The translations under genes and the position numbers were made by a program. The notes under the pieces are model-generated. The model had not been told where the DNA came from. It searched no databases and saw only the letters and a program-made list of their open reading frames with translations. Source: Haliotis asinina (taxonomy: Eukaryota > Mollusca > Gastropoda > Lepetellida > Haliotidae). Taken from it: a DNA stretch of 64,000 nt. This document shows, in pieces, positions 26,201 to 37,479 of this stretch. The DNA is taken from positions 48,398,645 to 48,462,644 of the forward strand of contig NC_090281.1 of assembly GCF_037392515.1 (NCBI RefSeq). Direction: 5' to 3'. The first letter of the stretch is position 1; each line of letters begins with the position of its first letter.

Positions 26201-29200
26201 CCAGAACTACTGCAACCCCTGCTCCAACAACCAAAACTACTGCAACCCCTGCTCCAGCAACCCAAACTACTGCGACCCCTGCTCCAGCAACCCAAACTAC
26301 TGCAACCCCTGCTCCTGCAAACACAACTACTGCCACCCCTGCTCCAACAACCAAAACTACTGCAACCCGTGCTCCACCAACCACAACAACTGCAACCCCT
26401 GCTCCCGCAACCCCTGCTCCAACAACCACAACTACTGCAACCTCTGCTCCAGCAACCAGAACTACTGCAACCCCTGCTCCCGCAACCAAAACTCCCGCAA
26501 CCCCTGCTCCAGCAACCACAACTACTGCCACCCCTGCTCCAGCAACCAAAACTACTGCAACCCCTGCTCCAGCAACTAAAACTACTGCAACCCCTGCTCC
26601 AACAACCAAAACTACTGCCACCTCTGCTCCAGCAACCCAAACTACTCCAACCCCTGCTCCAACAACCAAAACTACTGCTACCCCTGCTCCACCAACCACA
26701 ACAACTGCAACCCCTGCTCCCGCAACCAAAACTCCCGCAACCCCTGCTCCAGCAACCACAACTACTGCAACCCCTGCTCCAACAACCAAAACTACTGCAA
26801 CCCCTGCTCCAGCAACCAAAACTACTGCAACATCTGCTCCAGCAACCAAAACTACTGCAACCCCTGCTCCAGCAACCACAACAACTGCAACCCCTGCTCC
26901 AACAACCAAAACTACTGCAACCCCTGCTCCAGCAACCAAAACTACTGCAACATCTGCTCCAGCAACCAAAACTATTGCAACCCCTGCTCCAGCAACCAAA
27001 ACTACTGCAACCCCTGCCCCAACAACCACTACAGCTGCAACCCCTGCTCCAGCAACCCAAACTACTGCCACCCCTTCTCCTGCAACCAAAACTACTGCAA
27101 CCCCTGCTCCAGCAACCAAAACTACTGCAGCCCCTGCTCCAGCAACCACAACAACTGCAACCCCTGCTCCAGCAACCACTACAACTGCAACACCTGCTCC
27201 AGCAACCACAACTGCTGCAACACCTGCTCCAGCAACCAAAACTACTGCAACACCTGCTCCAGCAACCAAAACTACTGCAACCCCTGCCCCAACAACCACT
27301 ACAGCTGCAACCCCTGCTCCAGCAACCAAAACTACTGCAACCCCTGCTCCAACAACCACTACAGCTGCAACCCTTGCTCCAACAACCAAAACTGCTGCAA
27401 CCCCTGCCCCAACAACCACTAAAACTGCAACCCCTGCTCTAGCAACCCAAACTACTGCAACACCTGCTCCAACAACCACAACAACTGCAACCCCTGCTCC
27501 AACAACCACTACCACGACAACTCCTCCTTCAACCACAACCACGACAACAACTCCTGTGGTGACTACATACACCACAACTACAACCACTACCACCCCTGTT
27601 CAAACCACAACCACGACAACTCCAACCACCACCACCCCTGTTCAAACCACAACAACTCCAACCACCACCACCCCTGTTCAAACCACAACCACGACAACTC
27701 CAACCACCACCACCCCTGTTCAAACCACAACCACGACAACTCCAACCACCACCACAGCTACAACTACACCTTCTACAACTACAACTACGCCTGAAGTCGA
27801 CACGACCGAGTTGAATCCACATAGGCGTAAGTTCAATCTCATTGCCCTTGCCTTGTTCTGCCAGCTGCACGATCCACTCACACAGGATGCATGTAAAATT
27901 GTGCGTTTCTTTTCTCCCCAAATATTTATATACTACAAGACAGATCATATTCAAGATGACATCATAACGCTTTGGCCATATTGTGGGCATAGTAAAGCAA
28001 TTTGCTGGATGCACATATTAATAAACATGTCCTACAGCTTTGACAATATTTCAAGGAGGGTTCAAACTCTCGAATTCCTGTCAAACTAATTCCGAAACTG
28101 CGGACAATGTACCGTTTTGCTTTGTCTTTCTCAAGTATATTGGGAACGCCCAGTTCCGTGTATTGTGTGTTTATGATTTTGCTACAGAAGAAAAGATTCT
28201 AACCACCCGTTCTCGGATTTGTCTTGTAAATATAAGGTGTGTCGCGCTGTAGTGAAGGCCTCCATTGCGCAGTCTTTGCCGATATCCAGCGCAGCATACA
28301 CTGGGAACCAGACTGTCGAGAGTAGGAAACCTAAATATCTAGAGGCACTAAGTTCCCAATTACTTGTCTTTTACCTTATAATTTACTTCTTAGGTTTATT
28401 TTGTTGTTTCAGCACTGGACTGCATGAACGGCTACATCTACAGACTTGACGGTAATGTGTGCTTCCAAGTCTACACTGGCTATGTCCTTAGCTTCGACTA
28501 CGCAGAGTACATGTGTAATTACCTAACTGGTGGGGCAGGTGCACTAGCAGTACTCTCAACGTCGAAAAAGTTCAAAGCGGTTCAACATTACCTGCGTCAC
28601 GGTAAGTACAGAAAACTGCTTCAACACATCAGTTAGTTTTCAAATATCCACCATCATGGAATACCCGTTATTGTGGGGTTATTTTTGTCTCATTGCTGAT
28701 TGATATTTGGATAATATATCTTCTTTGGGTGGCATGTATAGAATCAGACGAGGATAAACTTTATGGATGAACAACTTCGTATGATCAGATCTTTCGATAC
28801 AGATTCTTATATCGTTGCCAAGCAATATATACTTTTTCAAAAAGTAGGGGATAATGAACTTTCAATTAATTTCAAGAACAGACATGTTATGAACGCACCA
28901 CCATTTCCCGCTATTATAAACACAACGCATGATGTGCACGTGCACAACGTCATAGCCCCACGCACGTGCATGGGGTCCCATTCTTTATTTTGACGTTTTT
29001 TCAAGAAGTTCGAGAAATCACTTAGAACATGATTAATTTTGACACTCATCTTGCATCTTGTACCCAACGTACACGGGAACACTTTCCACTGCAACTACAC
29101 AGGGGCATTTTGCGCTCAATGAACACTTTGGGCTCAACGTACACAGGGATACTTTGCACTCAGTAAGCACTGGGACACTTTGCACTCAATAAACACTGGG

Positions 29201-32200
29201 ACACTTTGCACTCAACGTACACAAGAACACTTTGCACTCAACGTACACAGGGACACTTTGCACTCGGTAAACACTGGGACACTTTGCACTCAACGTACAC
29301 AAGGACACTTTGCACTCGGTAAATACTGGGACACTTTGCACTCAGTAAACACTGGGGCACCTTGCACTCGGTAAACACTGGGACATTTTGCACTCAACGT
29401 ACACAGGGACACTTTGCACTCAGTAAACACTGGGACACTTTGCACTCAACGTACACAGGGACATTTGACACTTTGCACTCAGTAAACACTGGGGCACCTT
29501 GCACTCGGTAAACACTGGGACATTTTGCACTCAACGTACACAGGGACACTTTGCACTCAGTAAACACTGGGACACTTTGCACTCAACGTACACAGGGACA
29601 CTTTGCACTCAACGTAAACAGGGACACTTTGCACTCAGTAAACACTGGGACACTTTGCACTCAGTAAACACTAGGACACTTTGCACTCAGTAAACACAGG
29701 GACACTTTGCACTCAACCTACACAAAACACTTTGCACTCAACGTACACAGGGCCTTTGACTTCATTTTTTAAGTATATTTAGAAAATTAGATTTGGCATC
29801 ATATATCAAATGATTAGTAATAAACTAAAATATCAGTGATGACATGACATCGTAGATTGACTGTTAGGCACTACTATTCTCTGACTGGTGATAGCATCCA
29901 GTAGTCCATTGTCTCGTTTGAGTGGTACATGATCATTGATGTGAATTTCAGAGTTCGCAAAAACTGGTTGCCTAGTGGTCTAAGTGGTCTAAGGTACAAC
30001 ATAGTTGCGGTAAACATGTGACATCTGCATCCAGTGTTTGAAATATTTTCAAAATGTTGCTAGCCAATCAAGATGCCTGAAAGTTACTAGCCCACGAAAT
30101 AATTCACTAGCCCGAAATATAAATGGAGAAACTAATCAAAAGATTACAAAATTAGATGCGATATTGTCGGCATTACACGGGTTTCATCATTAAGTTACTA
30201 ATATATTTATGATGAACATCAGTCTTACGTGGTTTAAGAGTGTGTTATAATTTAACAAGTCAGAGATGGTGATATGTTTACAAAATGACCCCCTGAAAAT
30301 TCACGAGCCAGCCGGCCTGTAACTGATGAGGCATAGAAGCCCAAAACGCATACCCGTTAAATCAATACTTGATATGTTTGGTTGCATCAGCGATTCGATT
30401 GTGTCTTTGATAAGAAAAAAAATAACATCACCCATCTAATGAGTTTTGAAAATGTAGCGAGTTAATTTCATCAATATTATTTAATCGATGATATAAAAAA
30501 AGTTGCAAAAAATCATCTAGGCAATCTGACAATAACGATATTTTACCAGAAACATGGTAAACTTATTTAACAGATTTATTAAACCCATTCAACATTCAAC
30601 AGTTGATAACATATTAATTTACTTAATCTTCAATCTATTGTTCAAAAGCGTATAACTCGAAGAAAAGGCATATTCTACTGTTATCTGAAATAAATTACTA
30701 TATCCTCTTTTTATGAAATGTTGTCCATGGAAAAATATTTCGTGTTCTTCAACATTTATATGACAGCGTGAATTCCGTTGTAGTTGTCGGCAAAGGTGTG
30801 ATAAATTAAAGTGTGAACAAGGCCCAGTCTGAACCAGGCCCAATTGCCTATGGTGTTATTTTAATCTGCATATTTGGGAGGTCTGCGTTATGGAAGTAAA
30901 GTTGATTTTTACTAGCCCCGGGCTTGCGGACCAGTGGCTATTTCACACACTATCTGCATCACCTTTCTCCAGCATTATGATCACACGTCGTGATGAAAAT
31001 GGTGTACCGCTCGAAGCGATATAACTCCCAAACCAGAATGGAAAAAAAAACTTGTTTAACTATCGTACCTGTATTTCTTGAGAAGGAGCATAGTTCCATG
31101 CTAAAAAAAACAACAAAGAAAAAGAACATGCTGACAGATAGATCACATCCAAAGTCATACACTGACGATACTGCCAGCACTGAGATTGATATTCATATTA
31201 TTTTAACTCTTTGTTGCATTCAATAGATAAATGGGGCCGTTGGGATATTAATCCATATAGCGCCCCTTCGTCAGGCTGAAGACCCGAGTTCGATTCCCTA
31301 CAAGGCTACATTGTATGAATCCCATATCTGATGTCAACCTGTTGTGATATTGATGCATTAAAGTAGCGTAAGACCAAACTCACTCAAACCATTACACACA
31401 AGAATTATCGTTGATTTAACCTTGTTTGCAGAATACCCTTATGGAGATTATTTCTGGGTTGGGTCCGAGCAATGGAAAAGTAGAGACAACTACTCATACT
31501 ACTGGCTGTTCATATTTTATTACTACTTCAACTACAACTACTGGGCGGACTCTCTTAAAGTTGACAAAAGCTTCTGGGCTCCGGGACAACCTGACAGAAG
31601 TTCTGAAAGATGCAACGCCATCACCCGAAATGGAAACCTACAGCTCATGGACAGCAACTGTGCAAACAGTTTTGACTACATCTGTGATATTCCCGTATTG
31701 GAAGTCGACAGACGTAAGTGGAGCCTTTGTTAATGGCACATTACTAACGCATGTTACACGAAATATGTCCTCATCAGAGACATTCCTATGTTCAAACCAG
31801 GCATACGTGACGTCCACATAACCTACGCATGTCTAATCCTTTTATTCCGGAACAAGCCCGTGTCGGCGTATGAATACCTGAACTAATTCAAACAAGAGCA
31901 ATAACTCTATTTCCATTCAATGGCGATACTTGTAACACTCATGATCACATATCGCTGTACTTCATAAACGAAACAAATTTCTTTGATAACTACAATGAGG
32001 AAAATGAAGTAATTTGTTGAAAACATTTTCTACCTTAAACTGTTCTCAGCTGTTCCTGACTAAATAATGTTTTTAAAATGTTTTGTATCTGTTTCACGTT
32101 GCCCACATCTAATAGTAATTTCTAGGGAAACGAATAATGCCCGTGTATTAGCAAGCCATGATACATGAACCACGCCACATGTGCATATATGAACATCATT

Positions 32201-34323
32201 TAAACATTACTGTTTATTGAGAACAAGTGTATTTATTTTCCTCATCTATCTTTCTGTTCCAGCCTCAGAATGTACCAGTTCTTATATATTTCACCGTGAT
32301 TCCTATATTTGCTACAAGCCAGTTCATTATGAAGTATATCCGTCGTCAGCGCCAGCAGAATGTGCTCCCGATGGACACAACACTGGTCGATTGGTTATCT
32401 TGGATACGATGGAAAAATTCACGGCTGTCACGGACCATCTGGCAGAAGGTAAACACCATAAAATGTGTGTGGTCCGTACACATCTAATACATGCACTGTC
32501 TGCAGTAGTTGAAGAACTGAGCGACATGCCACATCGACTAGCCGCACAATATGTATCTTACCAGACACAAAAATGTCCCTCTCTGACTGGCTGAGCACTC
32601 AGTTATTTTCGATGCACCCGCTTACTGGCGTGCAACATTTTCGATGTACCCGCTTACTGGCGTGCAACATTTTCTATGTACCCGCTTACTGGCGTGCAAC
32701 ATTTTCTATGTACCCCGCTAGGAATGCCGAACTCATTTGGTTCTACGCGGTAGTAATTTTGACTGAAAATTGCTAAAAGCCGTGTAAAATTAACCTCCCT
32801 CGTTTACATCGGGCATGTAAAGTCACAACTTGTCTTGCATCACCTTTATACAGTCACACCTTGTCTTACATTAGGTATATGCAGTCACACCGTGTCTTAC
32901 ATTAGGTATATGCAGTCACACCTTGTCTTACATACAGAATCTGGAAAAAATTAAGAAAGCCCATTCAGATCTAGAATATGTGGCACGTATAGATTTCCAC
33001 GTTTTCAAGAATGCAGAAAGTCTCTGGGTTTCTTTTCAGTCTGTTTCATGAATATGATTTACGCCAGGGTGTAGTGGGTGAGCTCTCTGGGGCTCCAGGC
33101 TACTTGTGTAGGTATAGAGCCTACTTGTGCACGGGTGTAAAAACCTTGGAGTTAACTTTGTGTGCAGACTCTTTCAGTGTTGTTACAACCCCTAGTGTAG
33201 AGTACACAACCCCGAGCACTTCATAGTACTCACGAATCTATTGGCAGATGACCAGGTAATGGCCACATGAAAACCTAAGTACATGCAGTAAAACTTGGAC
33301 AAAGCACTGTAACTATTTTCCTAGGCCACCCCGCGGTGAAAAGGTACCTCGTAAGGATGAGAAAGCCACATTAATGTGTTCTCTGCAAGCGTTGTATGGT
33401 CCGTAGGGAGTTGAAATTAACATCCAGTGATCGAGGGGGAAAATACAAAGCGCTTTGAGCATGCATGTGGATTCTATGGGCTAAAGCGCTAAATATATTT
33501 CAGATATGATAATAATGATAACAATACTATTATCTTCGCCATGCCTGTGGCTTTGACTCCGAGGTCCATCCATGATTCGACCCTGGACACTTCCAGGGCG
33601 TTTTGGAAAATGATGCTTACAAACTTCTTTGGAATAGGCCCGTATACAGCCTCAAAAAAATTCCTGCTTACAAACCTGATCTTGCCCTTTTTGATAAAGC
33701 CAATGTATTTATGTATATCGTTGAATTTTCTGCCCCTTTTGACAGCAATGTGATTGGAAGATTCAGAAAGAGCGTGACAAATATGCGAACCTCGCCTTTG
33801 AAATGTCTCTCTTGCATCACTGTACACTGTCGTCAGGCTTCTCATTGTTCTCGGTGCCAGTGGTTTAATACCTCCTGGTCTCTTGGCGCAGATCAGGAGA
33901 GTGCCCGGGTTCTCAACCGGGAGCACAGCCCTTCTGACAATCTGGGTAATGCAGAAGGCTGCAGTGTTGGGGAGCCTTCCAAGCTTTCTGTGCCGGGATC
34001 TCCCGAACCCTCTCTGCTGCATTTCCATTTTCAGCTGTAAAACGTCTAGATATCAGTCTAATAGTTAACATTCTGCTGCAGTTGGTGAAACCGAGCCGTA
34101 TATTGTTGGAGCAAGTCAAGCTTCAATATGGTCCGAGGCGAATTATTGGGATGATGGATCGCACATAGACGGACGCATGTGGGCCGAAGATGAGCCGAGC
34201 AGCATATTGGATACATGTGCAGACCTTAGAAAAGACCTCGGCTATAAGTTGAACGACGTCTCATGCATACTTGAAAGATTTCACTTTATTTGTGAAATTC
34301 CCATCACCCGGAATCGCGGATGA
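22517..34323 (+). CDS. Gene A: secreted mucin-type protein with eight-Cys module, sushi domain and two C-type lectin-like domains
   Basis: Seven exons: 22517-23267, 25135-25332, 25793-27826, 28413-28601, 31432-31713, 32263-32448, 34082-34323. They join in frame to 1293 aa, and all six introns are phase 1 with GT-AG ends. Order: signal peptide (about 1-21), Pro/Ala-rich region (about 30-120), eight-cysteine module (168-245), sushi/CCP (about 251-316), Thr-rich mucin segment (317-994), CTLD1 (about 995-1151), CTLD2 (about 1152-1293). With no membrane segment after the signal peptide, the product should be secreted and heavily O-glycosylated. Sushi and CTLD modules usually mediate protein or glycan binding; mucin segments give extended, hydrated spacers. 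The same exon set recurs inverted as gene B, which strongly supports the model. Partner, tissue and ligand are unknown. Small extra symmetric exons in the long introns cannot be excluded. Confidence 0.85.
25135..25332 (+). CDS. Gene A exon 2: sushi (CCP) domain
   Basis: 198 bp between a CCAG acceptor and a GTATGT donor; symmetric phase 1-1, as is typical of sushi exons. It codes 66 residues with four cysteines in the sushi order (NC, YEC, ATC, YKC) and the expected GY after the second cysteine; the usual Trp before the last cysteine is absent. The counterpart in gene B (50944-51141) is the same length and nearly identical in protein sequence. Sushi domains commonly bind proteins in complement-like or adhesive molecules. 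Confidence 0.85.
25793..27826 (+). CDS. Gene A exon 3: Thr-rich mucin segment
   Basis: 2034 bp, 678 residues, phase 1-1. A short unique leader (containing FGGFNQRP, shared with gene B) precedes about fifty copies of a 30-bp unit coding variants of TPAPATKTTA, then TTTTTP and PVQTTTTT blocks of 42-bp periodicity, then a short unique tail (TTELNPHR). Almost every residue is Thr, Pro, Ala, Lys or Gln, so dense O-glycosylation is expected. Long open frames on the opposite strand and in other frames are by-products of the repeat. Copy number is likely to vary between alleles and may be hard to assemble. Confidence 0.85.
28413..28601 (+). CDS. Gene A exon 4: first half of C-type lectin-like domain 1
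   Basis: 189 bp between a TTTCAG acceptor and GTAAGT donor, coding 63 residues. It starts with a Cys (LDC), then GYI, CF, an F-x2-A-x3-C core and a closing F-x2-V-x3-L helix, which is the alpha1/alpha2 half of a CTLD. The exon in gene B (46630-46818) is the same length and about 80% identical by eye. Confidence 0.8.
28829..29060 (+). mobile_element. Fragment related to the TA-flanked MITE, gene A intron 4
   Basis: TACTTTTTCAAAAAGTAGGG resembles the terminus at 43433, and CACGTGCATGGGG is shared in inverse with 43765. No right end was found; the minisatellite at 29095 follows. Confidence 0.3.
29095..29757. repeat. 26-bp minisatellite in gene A intron 4
   Basis: About 25 copies of ACACTTTGCACTCA followed by ACGTACACAGGG or GTAAACACTGGG; two sub-types are interspersed. 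Confidence 0.85.
31230..31388 (+). mobile_element. SINE, short family, in gene A intron 4
   Basis: GAAGACCCGAGTTCGATTCC (B box), a GTTGTGATATTGATGC body and AAACTCACTCAAAC tail. It ends about 45 bp before the exon 5 acceptor. Confidence 0.5.
31432..31713 (+). CDS. Gene A exon 5: second half of C-type lectin-like domain 1, Tyr-rich insertion
   Basis: 282 bp, phase 1-1. It contains FWVGSEQ at the place of the WIGL motif, an aromatic-rich stretch (many Tyr/Phe/Trp, about residues 20-40 of the exon), FWAPGQPD, then C..., LMDSNC and YICDIPV, closing the domain. QPD is the classic galactose-type motif, but the WND partner is replaced by LMD, so calcium-dependent sugar binding is doubtful. Gene B has EPS at the same place and a longer Tyr insert. 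Confidence 0.8.
32263..32448 (+). CDS. Gene A exon 6: first half of C-type lectin-like domain 2
   Basis: 186 bp between a TTCCAG acceptor and GTAAAC donor, coding 62 residues: SECTSSYIFHRDS, CYKPV, a Cys in AECAPDG, LVILDTMEKF and a closing helix. The exon in gene B (45025-45210) matches in length and motif order (DSDYVFHRES, CFKIV, LAVLNTMEKF). Confidence 0.8.
32606..32715. repeat. 32-bp tandem repeat in gene A intron 6
   Basis: Three and a half copies of TGTACCCGCTTACTGGCGTG followed by CAACATTTTCTA. Confidence 0.8.
32821..32937. repeat. 31-bp tandem repeat in gene A intron 6
   Basis: Nearly four copies of CAGTCACACCTTGTCTTACA followed by TTAGGTATATG. Confidence 0.75.
33290..33525 (+). 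mobile_element. SINE-like repeat with L2/CR1-type tail
   Basis: AGTGATCGAGGGGGAAAATA, AAAGCGCTTTGAGCATG and TAAAGCGCTAAATATATTTC recall the paired GCGCTTT...GCGCTATATAAA tail of SINEs mobilised by L2/CR1-like LINEs. Confidence 0.35.
33600..34025 (+). mobile_element. LINE remnant: C-terminal tail of a reverse transcriptase ORF
   Basis: Frames read NDAYKLLWNRPVYS, YKPDLALFDKANVFMYIVEF, FDSNVIGRFRKS, then after a frameshift ERDKYANLAFEM, and finally QKAAVLGSLPSFLCRDL. This is the conserved region after the RT domain of many invertebrate non-LTR elements (PD-x-x-x-x-D-K ... D-V-x-P-x-D-x-N). It lies in the last intron of gene A in the same orientation; 5'-truncated, with at least one frameshift. 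Confidence 0.55.
34082..34323 (+). CDS. Gene A exon 7: second half of C-type lectin-like domain 2 and stop
   Basis: Acceptor CTGCAG before 34082; stop TGA at 34321-34323. Codes YIVGASQ (WIGL position), a Trp-rich core, EDEPSS (EPN position), a Cys, YKLNDVSC (WND position reads LND) and HFICEIP, then five extra residues before the stop. EPS plus LND is nearer to a calcium site than in CTLD1, but not canonical. The exon is 15 bp longer than in gene B because B stops at CDIPI. Confidence 0.8.
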
Positions 34324-34526
34324 TCATGAACCAAGGAGTATTTTGTTTAGATTTTGAAAGTAGGCAGTGTTATGTTGTTAATATTTGACAGGAAACACTC
34401 AATCGCTCACTGGTTCCAGGTATGACGTATTATGTAGACCGGTAGGAATACTTCCTTGGATATTTTATGTGAGACAGTTCATTATGTAAAACAGACTTGG
34501 TGCTGTTCGAAGATAAAGTTTTTTAT

Positions 34527-34532
34527 AATAAA
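34527..34532 (+). terminator. Putative poly(A) signal of gene A
   Basis: AATAAA about 205 bp after the stop codon, the first canonical hexamer downstream. It would give a 3' UTR of roughly 220 bases. Confidence 0.45.
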
Positions 34533-35689
34533 ATGTTCTGCATGCTCAACAACTATTTGTCATTAAAAACAGGAGGAAAGTATAAAGAAGATGTTATGAT
34601 AATAACAAAACTTTAGTTGATCATTTTGAAACCAGTTACTAAGAACAATACATTAAATTTTATTTTTTATATACATATGATATGACAAGCACGAACATTT
34701 TGCTTCAATTTGTTTTTGTGAAGGGTGTTTCTGTGAGGATATGTAAACCTTAACGTATTCAAAATGCCTAATTTATTCAATATGTGTCCAAGCTGCGCCG
34801 AAAATCTATCCTCTCTGTTAATACGTTCAGTTCCGTAGGATTAATAACTGTATAAGAAATTGGCGTATGACTACTGGGATAAAACCTGCTTGATGCCTTC
34901 AATTGATATTCGGTTTATCTTGATGCAATATATCTTTGACTGTACTTCAGGTTGTAAACTATAAACACCAAAGGTTAGGAAATTGCTCAACAAGAATGAA
35001 ACGCACGTATATCATGACGTCCAAAGGTTAGGAGTAGATAGATAATCTCCTTCAAGTGTCTACTGATATCAGTATATCAGCACGAGGTGATTAAGTAACA
35101 ATGTTTTTACCTTTATCAACGAGTGTTGATGTAACTGATATCAGTAGACACAGGGTGAGATTCTACTAATCATCCAAAATCATTCTTCATTAGTTTTCAA
35201 TGAAAAATGTATATCTCTGAACAAAGTGCTGCCATTAGATTTGCAGTGCAAGAATGTCATAGCATTGTGACGTCATCAAGTTCATGACGTCATAGCATTG
35301 TCAGGGCATTGTCTGTCAAAACGATATTTCCTAGGAGATATGGTCTGATCTCACACAAGCGATGTCTCCAGTGGTACACAGATTTGGATGATAAATGCTC
35401 CGATCCCGGAATGACGGGAATGATAAAAATGATGAAAAGAATCTGTGGACGTATTTTCATTTCGTAATTATTTGTATTCTAGTTTAAATCCCGAAGATAA
35501 ATTTTGCTTCAGGCTTTCAGGTTTTACTGAGACTAAGATCTCCCTTGTGCGTCATCATCTGCCATGGAGAAATATATGGGATGATATATTTTACTGAAAG
35601 TAGGTCGTAACGTGCTCGATCAACAAAACTATGTTGGTCTGCTGTTAATTTGAGGCAATGTGTTGTGGACAACGAGCATTTCCGATCGG

Positions 35690-35880
35690 GGTCAGACTCA
35701 CTCACTCACTCACTCATTCACTCACTCACTCACTCACTGACTCAATCAATCAATCAATCAATCAATCAATCCACACATGGGTACAATGGGTTATGCCGAT
35801 TCCTGGTAGCCCCTACGGTGATATTGCTGAAATATTGCTGAAAGCGGCGTAAAACCATAATCACTCACTCAATTAGGCGA
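35690..35880 (+). mobile_element. SINE fragment with ACTC and AATC arrays
   Basis: (ACTC)n and (AATC)n at 35697-35772, then CACATGGGTACAATGGGTTA, GATATTGCTGAAATATTGC and TCACTCACTCA; head missing. Confidence 0.45.
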
Positions 35881-36354
35881 GAGATTGGCAAGGAATGACA
35901 ACTTCTTTATTCAAGGGTGTACATAATCATCTGAGAATGCCACCACCTTGGAAACGGACCCCTTGCGTCACCCCTTATTAACTTATTAAACTATGTTCAC
36001 AAACAAAGCAAGGCAAAACAGAAACTTACATAAGTAGTTCATGTGTGCCGACAAAAGCCCTCAATCGTCGGACATTTTATCTCATCTGCCAACAATGTAT
36101 TGATAAAACAACAGACCTTTCCAGATATCGTCTCTAATTAATCATAAAAACTTTGCATATTTTGTACTGCCTCGCGTACAGTTGGGTTCCTACAGCTGTC
36201 ACTGTAGTCGCAATCATCCGTTGTTCTTAATCCGTTAATTTTCCTTTTAATCCCCTTGGTTGACACGTCATCGTACACGTCATCTGTCTGGTCCTGACAG
36301 ATCACTACCCACAGATTACCGCCATAGATGGAATGTTGCTGAATGAACAAGAAA

Positions 36355-36712
36355 TGAACAAACATCTATGAACTGCGACAGAGCAGTATTTGTTGAATTA
36401 TCACACGCGGAAGATGAACAAACATCTATGAACTGCGACAGAGCAGTATTTGTTGAATTATCACACGCGGAAAATGAACAAACATCTATGAACTGCGAGA
36501 GAGCAGTATTTGTTGAATTATCACACGCGGAAAATGAACAAACATCTATGAACTGCGACTGAGCAGTATTTGTTGAATTATCACACGCGGAAAATGAGCA
36601 AACATCTATGAACTGCGAGAGAGCAGTATTTGTTGAATTATCACACGCGGAAAATGAGCAAACATCTATGAACTGCGACAGAGCAGTATTTGTGGAACTA
36701 TCACACGCGGAA
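36355..36712. repeat. 60-bp tandem repeat, six copies
   Basis: Exact 60-bp period: AACATCTATGAACTGCGA, GAGCAGTATTTGTTGAATTA, TCACACGCGGAAAATGA. Copies differ at only a few positions, so the array is young. Confidence 0.9.
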
Positions 36713-37479
36713 ACAATTACATATAGGTTAGAACAAACCCAATGCAAAGTAATTACATATCATTTACTAATGTAAAACTTCTGGAGGTACCATTAGCTTG
36801 GGAACATACGAACTGATGTCTCATTCCATAAATCATGTCACACTGTCGTATCATGTATGTCGAGTTTAGCCTGGTTAAGATACGATAAGAGATATATATA
36901 AGAGATATAAGCATCCCGGAAGATATATTGTGTATACTCAATTCACAAAAACATGCAATTAAATTACATGCACAAATTGAATGCTTCCACACATATACAC
37001 AATACAACTGAGCTAATTCAATACAGTGGTGCACGTTGGTAAAGAGACTGAATGATTTTATTTTTTAGTTGGAGAGTCCTGTTATAGCCTCCCGTGGTTG
37101 ACGGTGTCATACGAAACTCCTCAACGTCTCCGTTATCTCAATGTATTCACTAGGTTGTATAGTCGACATTACCTCTTCTAAACTGATGTAAAATTTCATC
37201 CACTAAAGTCTGTTTGAAATTTGAAAAACGACCAAAACCAACATTATTGCGAAAAACATAGCCCAATATTGTATGCAGAGGATGGTTAGCGTGCACAGCA
37301 TGATTTAAAAAACAAAACAAAAAACCGGGAAAAGTCAAAACCATGTAAGGTAGCTGCAGTCACCCAAGCACGTGCACTAAGGGCATAAAAGTGATCTCGA
37401 GAACATGTCAGACATCCACTGTGTTAAAAAAAGGACCATAGACATGCCACGACAAAACGCGAGTGAGCCCTGGGGATAA

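Noticed and set aside
25797-27593. 598-residue Val/Ala/Gly-rich open frame on the minus strand, and a 403-residue Cys/Ser/Gly-rich frame in the same place
   Set aside because: They are reverse readings of the 30-bp mucin repeat. The sense frame is bounded by splice sites and matches gene B; the reverse frames have neither.
29095-29757. CRISPR-like spaced repeats
   Set aside because: Units are contiguous with alternating sub-types and no unique spacers; eukaryotic intron context.
36316-36747. 143-codon frame with SACDNSTNTALSQFIDVCSF-type repeats
   Set aside because: Arises from the exact 60-bp tandem repeat; no unique domain or signal. Kept as a repeat only.
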